46,325 bases of DNA, taken from the NCBI GenBank assembly GCA_013388755.1, contig JACAEQ010000143.1, positions 1-46,325 on the forward strand, in the 5' to 3' direction. Made by a program: the position numbers and the translations under genes. This DNA comes from Chloroflexota bacterium (lineage in GTDB: Bacteria; Chloroflexota; Chloroflexia; Chloroflexales; Roseiflexaceae). Below, piece by piece: positions 34,309 to 41,248 of this stretch (its first letter is position 1; each line of letters starts with the position of its first letter). The notes below the pieces were generated by a model. It saw nothing but the letters and a program-made list of their open reading frames with translations. It ran no database searches and was not told the origin of the DNA.

Positions 34309-34992
34309 TTATACCACCGGCAGCCGCATAAAATCATACGCATCGTACACCTGCGTATGACGCTCCTGCAGCCGGCGCTCGAATGCCTCAACGCCTGCAG
34401 CGCGAATGAACTGCGCTTCAGAAAAATAGATCGGGAAGACCCACTGGATCTGGATCAACTGGTCGGCGCGTTCAATCTGGCCCCAGGGCTGAGTTTCATA
34501 CAATCGGCCATCATCGAGGTAGGGGTAGGTGAAATAGAGATATTCCATTGGTGATCCAGGAATCACCGGTTCACCAATCGGCAGAATATAGCCGGGGCCA
34601 ATCTCGAGCGTATGCCGGAACGGATGTTCAGCAACGAGCGCGAGTAGTTCGGCGGCCTGGTGCGCAGCCGGTGGCGTCGCATGCATAATGTACTCATAGC
34701 GCACGCCGCGTTCATCGCCAAAACTGGCGCGACTGAACGGAATGATCTGATAGCTCGCGCCCAGCGTGCAGAGGGTTGTATAGAGCGGGTTGGTCTCGTA
34801 CGCAAGAATCGTAAAGTTCGGTGAGACCAGCGCCTCCGGCGGCGTCACATCGCCCTGAACGACCGGGCGCACCAGAAATGCCGGGGGTCCTTTCCAGCGC
34901 AGGTAATTGTCAAATACCAGCGCCGCCGGATCATTCTCGCGAACATATGCGGCATCGAGGAGGCTGCGAAACTGGCTGACATCCAGGATCAT
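34309..34992 (-). CDS. Suppressor-of-fused (SUFU) domain protein
   Basis: A 227-residue cytosolic protein resembling the bacterial SUFU family. Visible features are a YEYIMHATPPAAHQAAELLA segment, HPFRHTLEIGPGYILPIGEP, SPMEYLYFTYPYLDDGRLYE and a LIQIQWVFPIYFSEAQFIRA block followed by GVEAFERRL. In animals SUFU is a Hedgehog pathway regulator; the bacterial role is unknown, though such proteins occur in toxin-immunity loci. Here there is no toxin nearby. Its ATG overlaps the LCP gene stop by 4 nt (ATGA), so it is translationally coupled to an envelope gene. Confidence 0.75.
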   Translation of the reverse strand: MILDVSQFRSLLDAAYVRENDPAALVFDNYLRWKGPPAFLVRPVVQGDVTPPEALVSPNFTILAYETNPLYTTLCTLGASYQIIPFSRASFGDERGVRYEYIMHATPPAAHQAAELLALVAEHPFRHTLEIGPGYILPIGEPVIPGSPMEYLYFTYPYLDDGRLYETQPWGQIERADQLIQIQWVFPIYFSEAQFIRAAGVEAFERRLQERHTQVYDAYDFMRLPVV

Positions 34993-36713
34993 GCGGGTAC
35001 CGATCCATCGCGTGCCAGCGCCGTCACCTGACGCATGTCGCCGGTGACGCGCCCGCCACCGGCACCGTAACGGGCGGAAACCAGGGAAGGCGCGACTCCA
35101 TCAACCGCAGCAAGCCATTCCTGCCGATAATCGAGGCCGACAACCACCACAATATCAACGTTGTACCCCTGCGGTGGCGCATCGGGGCCGGCGCGCGCCT
35201 GGACATAGCGTGCATCCACACCCAGCACCTCCGCCAACCGGCGGCGCGTCTCTGGCCGCCCGGTATAATCAATGATCAGCGTCTGGTCATACGTGCGGGT
35301 GACGGTTTCAGGTTCAGCCATCACGAAACCACGCGCCGCCAGGTAGGCACTGACACGGCCAGCAATCCCCTCCACCTGTGCGCCATTGAGCACCTGTACA
35401 ATTGTCCCGGGTTCGGCCACAGAGGGCAGCAGCGTCGGCGTCGGCGCGCCCGGCGCAGCCGCCGGCGCATCAGCAACGGCGGCCTGGGTGGGGAGGCTCG
35501 GAGCGGCCACGGGAGCGTCAGGAGGCGGGCCGGCCTCCCAGCGCGCAACAAGCGCATCAACGTCTACCGGGTTCCAGTAGATATCCGAGCCATCCTCACG
35601 ATCGATCGCCACATCATTGGGATTAATCGAGAGCTGGAGGATGCGGCCACCATCGAGTTCACTCGCCAGGGCGGCAACGCCCGCCATCGCCTGCAGATCA
35701 GAGAGCGGCAACGTCGTGCGCACATTCTCCGCGACGACATCAATCCAGCGTGGCAACAATGCCGCGTTGGCAAGCAAACCACGCAGACGCACCTGGTCAA
35801 GCAGCGCGCGCAGCACTTGCTGCTGCCGCCTGCCGCGATCAAAGTCGCTGCTGCCATGGCGCGTGCGAGCGTAGATCAGCGCGGTGCGCCCATCAAGCAC
35901 CTGCAACCCGGCAGGTATATAGATCCGCTCAACACCATTGTTCTCGGTCGGGAACTCAGCGTCAAGGATTGGCGCCGGCACATCGAGGAGCACGCCCCCG
36001 ACCGAATCAACCAGGCGCTCAAAGCCGCGAAAATCAACCTGCGCGATATAGTCAACGGTCACACCCAGGAACTGCTCGACCGTTTCCGCCGTCAGTGCGC
36101 CGCCGGCCGCCAGCGGATCGGTTCCGACGCCGTACAATGCTTCGGCATTGGCATACCCGTAGCCAAAGGCGGTATTGATCTTGGCCCAGCCGACATCTCG
36201 AACAAGAACGACCGAATCGCGTGGGATTGAGAGCATGCTGGCAGTGCGCGCCTGCGGATCGACACGCACCAGGATGAGGGTATCGCTCCGCACGCCTTCT
36301 TCAGGATCCGAGCGACGATCGACACCAATCAGCAGCACACTGAACGGGCGCGCGAGCAAATTGCCGCGCGGCAGATTCGCCACCGGAGCGGAAGTCGCCA
36401 CCGGTGTCGTCGGGGGCACCGGCGCCGAAACCGGAACCGCCGTCACTACCGTCGGCGCCCCAGGAGTAACGCGCACAGGAGAAGGGGCAACAACCGTATT
36501 GTGACGTGGATCTTCTTGTTGCACGCTGGCCAGCGTGCGCTCGGCACGGCGCAATGCTGTCACTCCCACTGTCACCAGCGCCAGAAGAATCAGCCCGACC
36601 ACCGCAAGCGCAAACATCCCCCAGTTACCGGCGCGCCGCCTGCGCCGCCGCGCTGCGACACGTTCACGCGCTGTGGCACCACCAGAAGCAGGCCGACGGT
36701 TTTTGTCTGCCAA
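34989..36713 (-). CDS. LytR-CpsA-Psr (LCP) family protein
   Basis: A 574-residue membrane-anchored enzyme. It has a basic head (RRRRRR near 24), a membrane helix (about 32-54), a Pro/Thr/Val stalk, and an LCP domain (about 124-300: FSVLLIGVDRRSD, RSDTLILVRVD, MLSIPRDSVV, KINTAFGYG, YARTRHGSSDFDRGRRQQQV). A low-complexity linker and a LytR_C domain (about 435-530: IVQVLNGAQVEGIAGRVSAY) follow. LCP enzymes transfer polymers from lipid carriers to peptidoglycan; the conserved Arg and Asp residues are present. The TTG start at 36713 is supported by GAGGGTCAGG upstream and lies about 30 nt downstream of the predicted transcription start. It leads the operon LCP-SUFU-STAS. Confidence 0.93.
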   Translation of the reverse strand: MADKNRRPASGGATARERVAARRRRRRAGNWGMFALAVVGLILLALVTVGVTALRRAERTLASVQQEDPRHNTVVAPSPVRVTPGAPTVVTAVPVSAPVPPTTPVATSAPVANLPRGNLLARPFSVLLIGVDRRSDPEEGVRSDTLILVRVDPQARTASMLSIPRDSVVLVRDVGWAKINTAFGYGYANAEALYGVGTDPLAAGGALTAETVEQFLGVTVDYIAQVDFRGFERLVDSVGGVLLDVPAPILDAEFPTENNGVERIYIPAGLQVLDGRTALIYARTRHGSSDFDRGRRQQQVLRALLDQVRLRGLLANAALLPRWIDVVAENVRTTLPLSDLQAMAGVAALASELDGGRILQLSINPNDVAIDREDGSDIYWNPVDVDALVARWEAGPPPDAPVAAPSLPTQAAVADAPAAAPGAPTPTLLPSVAEPGTIVQVLNGAQVEGIAGRVSAYLAARGFVMAEPETVTRTYDQTLIIDYTGRPETRRRLAEVLGVDARYVQARAGPDAPPQGYNVDIVVVVGLDYRQEWLAAVDGVAPSLVSARYGAGGGRVTGDMRQVTALARDGSVPA

Positions 36714-36750
36714 ACCTGACCCTCACAGTATCTCAGCCTTCTGGCGCGTG

Positions 36751-36759
36751 ATTATAGCA
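36751..36759 (-). promoter_or_regulatory. Extended -10 box of the LCP operon
   Basis: TGCTATAAT on the minus strand (TATAAT at 36756-36751). The predicted transcript leader of about 30 nt contains the ribosome site. It is the same nine bases as the box before the GH gene at 26535. Confidence 0.6.
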
Positions 36760-37114
36760 TAGCGTCCATTGGTATTGGTATGTAGCGCAACTCTATTTGA
36801 CAGGTGCCACACGTATCGTGTATCCTATAGATACGGGTATCAGATGTACGAACGCACTAAATAGCGTTTGTTATTAAGAGATTGTCAAACAGCATGGTTT
36901 CCAGAGACCGGCGGCACATCATTGTTTGCAGTCACGGGCATACAGGCGGTATGCCGGGTGGCGCATTCGCCGCTGGTCAACGCATCATACGCCGCGTCCA
37001 GGCGGTGCTGTCGTCCAGCGCCGCCGATGTGATACGCGCGCGCTAGCGTAGGGCCGCCCCCTTTCGCCAGCGCGCACAGATAGCGTTTTGCAGCTTCTGG
37101 AAAGGGGGAAAGGC
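36760..37114. other. Spacer between divergent LCP and HNH genes
   Basis: No gene was recognised. It holds the HNH promoter candidate with its dyad and the AT-rich LCP promoter region. Positions 36900-37100 are GC-rich and featureless to my reading. Confidence 0.6.
36797..36835 (+). promoter_or_regulatory. HNH gene promoter candidate with a GTATC/GATAC dyad
   Basis: TTGACA at 36797-36802 is followed after 18 nt by TATCCT (36821-36826). Over the -10 lies an inverted repeat GTATC-CTATA-GATAC (36820-36834). A further CGTATC at 36812-36817 is complementary to GATACG at 36830-36835. A repressor could bind here. The leader to the TTG start would be about 280 nt. Confidence 0.4.
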
Positions 37115-37621
37115 TTGGGGCAACGAGTTCTCGTTCTCAACGCAAGTTACGAGCCGCTGCAACTGATCTCCATCCGGCGTGCAGTGGTGCTATTACTGCA
37201 AGACAAGGCGGAACTGGTCGAAGCTGCCCAGCAACGTCTTCGTGCGCGCGGTCTTTCCCTCGAAATCCCTCTGGTCATCCGGCTGGTGCGCTATATTCGC
37301 ATACCACGCCGGTTGCGCCTGCCATGCTCACGGCGGGGCGTCCTGGTGCGCGATCGCGAGACCTGCCAGTACTGCGGCCAGCAACCAGGTCGCTCCCATC
37401 TAACGGTTGACCACGTGCTGCCCCGCTCGCGCGGCGGCGAGACGACGTGGGAGAATGTGGTCGCTGCTTGCCGCGAATGCAACCATCGCAAAGGTGGGCG
37501 AACACCGGAAGAAGCAAATATGCAGTTGCTCACCGTGCCGCGCCAACCGCAGTTCGTCGCCTTCGCGTTGCTCGGCGAGCTTGAGCGGCACGATGTGTGG
37601 CGAAAATACGCCTATACCTGA
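37115..37621 (+). CDS. HNH endonuclease family protein
   Basis: A 168-residue protein. The first 70 residues (RVLVLNASYEPLQLISIRRA, PLVIRLVRYIRIPRR) form the domain typical of a widespread bacterial HNH group. The C-terminal HNH fold has zinc ligands CQYC (84-87) and CREC (119-122), VDHVLPRSRGG (catalytic His100), TWENVVAAC (Asn113 or nearby) and CNHRKGGRTPEEA. These proteins occur as single housekeeping-like genes in Chloroflexi, cyanobacteria and actinobacteria; their cellular role is not settled. The TTG start at 37115 is chosen because AAAGGGGGAAAGG lies just upstream and the GQRVLVLNASYEPL start is conserved. Confidence 0.88.
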   Translation: MGQRVLVLNASYEPLQLISIRRAVVLLLQDKAELVEAAQQRLRARGLSLEIPLVIRLVRYIRIPRRLRLPCSRRGVLVRDRETCQYCGQQPGRSHLTVDHVLPRSRGGETTWENVVAACRECNHRKGGRTPEEANMQLLTVPRQPQFVAFALLGELERHDVWRKYAYT

Positions 37622-37651
37622 CGGTAACCTTCCCGCTGCCGATAGTACGGT

Positions 37652-37664
37652 GCCCCGGCGGGGC
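37652..37664 (+). terminator. Weak terminator after the HNH gene
   Basis: GCCCC-GGC-GGGGC hairpin followed by GTCTTA, 30 nt after the HNH stop. The stem is short and the T tract poor. A similar GGGGC-GTCTTT end is seen in the foldable spacer near 31680. Confidence 0.4.
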
Positions 37665-37788
37665 GTCTTACACGGGCATCCCCTGAACCTCCGGCCATAA
37701 ACGGTCACCTGCGTTCGTGGCCGTGTATTGCCTGGCCAGACGACGCGCAGGTCGTAGCGCCGCTCGCTTCGTTTCACAACAATACGAA

Positions 37789-37823
37789 AGGGGTCCGGAG
37801 CGCTGCCTGCCCTCCGGACCCCT
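37789..37823 (-). terminator. phoX terminator
   Basis: A perfect 12-bp stem, AGGGGTCCGGAG and CTCCGGACCCCT, with an 11-nt loop. It lies 23 nt after the leftward phoX stop. On the minus strand it is followed by TTTCGTATTGTTG, a modest T-rich tail, so intrinsic termination of phoX is likely. Confidence 0.75.
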
Positions 37824-37845
37824 CAGCTACCGTGAACCAGTACGG

Positions 37846-39789
37846 CTAGCGACCGATGCGGCGACCGTCAAACGCCTGGATGGCAATCACGCTGGGCCGC
37901 GGCAAACCCTGGCGGTCCGGCCAGGTGCTGATCGGCTTGTCGAACGTGCCGCCCTCACCCGGATGCTGGATCGCCAGGAAGAGCGTCCGGTTATCCGGCG
38001 TAAACTCCGGGCCACACACTTCGCTGCCCGCAACGCTCGAGAAGAACTGCTGCACGTGGCCGCGCTCCGAACCTGACGTCGGAATGGCAAACAGACCATC
38101 GTTCAGCTTGATTGCGCTGGCTGCACCGTCAGTCGCCACCCAGGCATTGCCGGCCAGGTCAAATACGATATTGTCGGGCGCGCCGATCGGGCTGACCTTG
38201 CTCTTATCGTACCCGGCAAAGAACGTCGACTCGTCTGTCGGCAGGCCCGCGAGGATGAAGATATTCCAGCTGAAGCGCGTAGCGGCATAGTTATTGCCTT
38301 CCTCGGTCAACTCAATGATGTGACCGGCACGATTATTCGCGCGCGGATTGGCCGCGTCAACCGGCGGCCCGCTGCCGACGCCACGCTGGCTATTGTTGGT
38401 CAGAAGGATGTAGACCTTCTTGTTGACCGGGTTGGTCTCGATATCCTCAGGGCGATCCATCTTTGTCGCACCCAGGGCATCGGCGGCGTTGCGCGTCTTC
38501 AGCAGTACGTCACCCTGCGACATGAAGCCATTGCCTTCATTCAGCGGGCCATAGCCATGGACAATCGGCAGCCACTCACCGCTGCCGTCCGGGTTGAAGC
38601 GCGCGACATAGAGCGTGCCGTCGTCCAGCAAGTTGGCGTTGGCGGCACGGTTGCGCGGGTTGTACTTGCCGTTAGTCACGAACTTGTAGACATACTCGCC
38701 GCGCGCGTCGTCGCCGGAGTAGGCGACCACCTGGCCGCTCGGCGCGATCGCAATTGTTGCAGCCTCGTGGCGGAAGCGACCCAGCGCCGTGCGCTTGACC
38801 GGAACCGAGGCCGGGTCATACGGATCGAACTCAACGATCCAGCCGAAGCGAAAACCTTCATTCGGCTCTTTCGCAACGTCGAACCGGTCATAGTATTTTT
38901 CCCAGAGGCGCTCCGAGGCGCCGCTGGGCATACCATACCGGTTGTGGATCGCCTTGCGATAGTCGCCATTCGGCATGCCGCGCAAGTTGGCGAAGTACTG
39001 GTGGAAGTTCTCTTCAGCGGTCAACACCGTGCCCCACGGGGTCTTGCCGCCGGCGCAGTTATTCAGCGTACCGAGCACATTCCGGCCCGTCGGATCGGCA
39101 CTGGTTCGCATCCATTCGTGGTTGGCCGCCGGCCCGCTGATTGTCATTGGCGTGAAGCCGGTAAGGCGGCGATTGTAGCGCGAGTTGCGCACCACGTTCC
39201 AGCGGCCATCGCGCCCGCGTGCAATCTCGACGATCGACACGCCATGGGCCGCCAGTTCGACATCAACCTGGGTCTTCGTCGGATCCGGCTTCTCGACGTT
39301 ATAGCCGGGGAACATGAGTTCCGGGTTGGTGTACTCGTGGTTGACCGCCAGCAAGCCGCGCGTCGAGTTCTGCGATGCATACGATGGTAGCGGGTAGTAG
39401 CCGACGAAATCGCAGTTATAGCCGAACTGCTTCTCCTGCGCCTCTTTCGTCTGGTTCCAGACGTCAAACTCGGGTGCATCGGCGGTGAGTGGCTCGCCCC
39501 AGCGAATGAGCGTTGCAGCATAATACCCGTTGGGGACCGAGATATCATCAACTTCAGGTGACGTGGGCGAAACAACGCCAAACGCCGGTGGCAGCGGCGC
39601 AGGGCGCGTTTGCGCCACGGCACTGTCAACATGCATCGCGGTTGCAGCAATTACTGCACCCGACGTCACTGTCGCGGCCCGGAGGAACTCGCGGCGACTC
39701 ATTCGCTTCTCGATCACATCCTCGAACATCTCGCCACGACCATCAACCGAGCGAACTATCAGTTTGTCCTGTTCGTCACGTCCACCCAT
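37846..39789 (-). CDS. phoX: PhoX-type alkaline phosphatase (DUF839)
   Basis: A 647-residue exported phosphatase of the PhoX family, which releases phosphate from monoesters with a calcium/iron cofactor. A Tat signal is clear: SRREFLRAATVTSGAVIAAT (31-50), with probable cleavage near AVAQ (about 60). Family blocks include NHEYTNPELMFPGY, GPAANHEWMRTSADPTGRNV, TVLTAEENFHQYF, GFRFGWIVEFDPYDPASVPV, RFRHEAATIAI, YSGDDARGEYVYKFV and RPEDIETNPVNKKVYILLTN. The length is normal. The ATG at 39789 has GGAG 8 nt upstream. PHO-box-like direct repeats lie 165-195 nt upstream, and a strong terminator follows, so it is a single-gene unit. Confidence 0.92.
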   Translation of the reverse strand: MGGRDEQDKLIVRSVDGRGEMFEDVIEKRMSRREFLRAATVTSGAVIAATAMHVDSAVAQTRPAPLPPAFGVVSPTSPEVDDISVPNGYYAATLIRWGEPLTADAPEFDVWNQTKEAQEKQFGYNCDFVGYYPLPSYASQNSTRGLLAVNHEYTNPELMFPGYNVEKPDPTKTQVDVELAAHGVSIVEIARGRDGRWNVVRNSRYNRRLTGFTPMTISGPAANHEWMRTSADPTGRNVLGTLNNCAGGKTPWGTVLTAEENFHQYFANLRGMPNGDYRKAIHNRYGMPSGASERLWEKYYDRFDVAKEPNEGFRFGWIVEFDPYDPASVPVKRTALGRFRHEAATIAIAPSGQVVAYSGDDARGEYVYKFVTNGKYNPRNRAANANLLDDGTLYVARFNPDGSGEWLPIVHGYGPLNEGNGFMSQGDVLLKTRNAADALGATKMDRPEDIETNPVNKKVYILLTNNSQRGVGSGPPVDAANPRANNRAGHIIELTEEGNNYAATRFSWNIFILAGLPTDESTFFAGYDKSKVSPIGAPDNIVFDLAGNAWVATDGAASAIKLNDGLFAIPTSGSERGHVQQFFSSVAGSEVCGPEFTPDNRTLFLAIQHPGEGGTFDKPISTWPDRQGLPRPSVIAIQAFDGRRIGR

Positions 39790-39915
39790 GGTGAACCTCT
39801 CCTTGCTAGACATCTACACGCCAGGCAACCGGGCTCCGAACTCAGACGGGCATCACTACCTTGCACAGGGTGCATGTTCTGATGCGAGGATATTGCACAG
39901 CCCTGGAACACCCAC

Positions 39916-39982
39916 ATTGTAGGCGCACCCGGCCAGGGCCATGGCGGATCGGCTGTAAAGCTTTGGTAAGGTTCTTGTTAAG
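39916..39982 (-). promoter_or_regulatory. PHO-box-like repeats and -10 of phoX
   Basis: Reading the minus strand, CTTAACA (39982-39976), CTTACCA (39970-39964) and CTTTACA (39960-39954) are three direct repeats with start spacings of 12 and 10 nt. They resemble the TT(A/T)ACA repeats bound by PhoP-type regulators. A TACAAT (39921-39916) lies about 32 nt downstream and could be the -10. This fits phosphate-starvation activation; it is inference. Confidence 0.55.
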
Positions 39983-40022
39983 AATGCATTGGATGGTGAA
40001 CGATCATGATCCAGCAAACAGG

Positions 40023-41228
40023 TCACACACCAAGCGCGGCCCGGCCGATCTGGGTCAATGCAGCATCATCCATGGGAGGATGGCCAAGGCCGGCACGTAC
40101 ATCTCGGAAATAGCGTTCCAGCGGTAGCGTGCGCGCGAGCCCCGCCGATCCAACCACGCGCAGCGCCAGGTCGGTGACTTTGATGGCGTTATTGGTGGCG
40201 ATGTGCTTCACGGCCGCGAGTTGCCAGGCGATCGCGTCGTGGCGCTCGGGGTACGCCTGCCACGCCTCTGCCGTGCCGTACAACACCGAACGGCTCTGGA
40301 ACAGGAGCAACTCAATCTCAGCAATCCGGTGTTGTACCGTCTGGAGTTCCGCGATCGGGCCGGCCATGCCGCCTGGCTGGCGCGATCGGGCGTACGCAAC
40401 CGCGAAATCGCGCGCCGCAGCAGCGATGCCGGTATAGACAGCGGCCGTCACCACTGCCCAGCCGCGCGGATCTACCGCCGCGCTGCGCTCGCTCTCGCCG
40501 GGCAACAGCGCATCGTGCGGCAGGTGAACATTCTCCAGCACAATGTCATGGCTGGCCGTCGCGCGCATACCCAGGTTATCCCAGGTTTCTTCGATACGCA
40601 ATCCTGGTGTACCGGCAGGCACCAGGAAGTTGGCGCGTCGCGGCGGTTGCCCGTCATCGTGAAGCGCAGCCAGAACATTGAAGTAGCGCAGCGCCGGCGC
40701 CAGACTGGTCCAGCTTTTTCGCCCATTGATCCGCCAGCCATTCTCGGTTCGCACGGCCATCGTACTCGGCAACCCGCCACGACTGGGACTGCCAAGACCC
40801 GGTTCGCTCGCTGCAGCGTTGATCAACGCCCCTTCAGCAACAATCTCGCGGCACAGGCGCTCGAAGAGCATGGCCGGCCAGGTGCGCGCCTGGGCAAGCA
40901 TGCCGACGTGCATAAGGTGCATGGTTGCAGCCAGAGCAACCGAACCATCGCCCCGCGCCAGGCGCTCCTGCGCCAGCGCCAGTTCCAGCGGGTTGGCACC
41001 CCGACCGCCATACTCCTCCGGCACCGTCAGCGCCAGGTAGCCGGAGTCGTGCAGATCACGGAACGTGTCAAACGGAAATGTACCGTCGCGATCGTGTATT
41101 GCAGCGCGCGAGGCCGCTCGCCCGGCCAGTTCGTCGGCAAGCGCCATGAACTCCGCCTGCCGGCTGGTTCGCGGGTAGCCGGGGAGCGCTCCGTGATACG
41201 CCGGTCCAGTTGTCGCGCTATCGGTCAT
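40023..41228 (-). CDS. Acyl-CoA dehydrogenase-fold flavoprotein
   Basis: A 401-residue member of the acyl-CoA dehydrogenase superfamily. Domains in order: helical N-terminus, beta barrel with FAD-contact blocks (INAAASEPGLGSPSRGG, WRINGRKSWTSLAPALRYF, NLGMRATASHDIVLENV) and the helical C-terminus (TVQHRIAEIELLLFQSRSVL). At the end, where dehydrogenases have the IYEGT loop with the catalytic Glu, this protein reads RDVRAGLGHPPMDDAAL. The base is therefore missing at that position, as in DszC-like group D flavin monooxygenases. Function could be dehydrogenation with another base or a monooxygenase. It lies 20 nt after the six-hairpin glycosidase. Confidence 0.82.
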   Translation of the reverse strand: MTDSATTGPAYHGALPGYPRTSRQAEFMALADELAGRAASRAAIHDRDGTFPFDTFRDLHDSGYLALTVPEEYGGRGANPLELALAQERLARGDGSVALAATMHLMHVGMLAQARTWPAMLFERLCREIVAEGALINAAASEPGLGSPSRGGLPSTMAVRTENGWRINGRKSWTSLAPALRYFNVLAALHDDGQPPRRANFLVPAGTPGLRIEETWDNLGMRATASHDIVLENVHLPHDALLPGESERSAAVDPRGWAVVTAAVYTGIAAAARDFAVAYARSRQPGGMAGPIAELQTVQHRIAEIELLLFQSRSVLYGTAEAWQAYPERHDAIAWQLAAVKHIATNNAIKVTDLALRVVGSAGLARTLPLERYFRDVRAGLGHPPMDDAALTQIGRAALGV

Positions 41229-41248
41229 GGTTTCTGCTCAGTCTCCAT

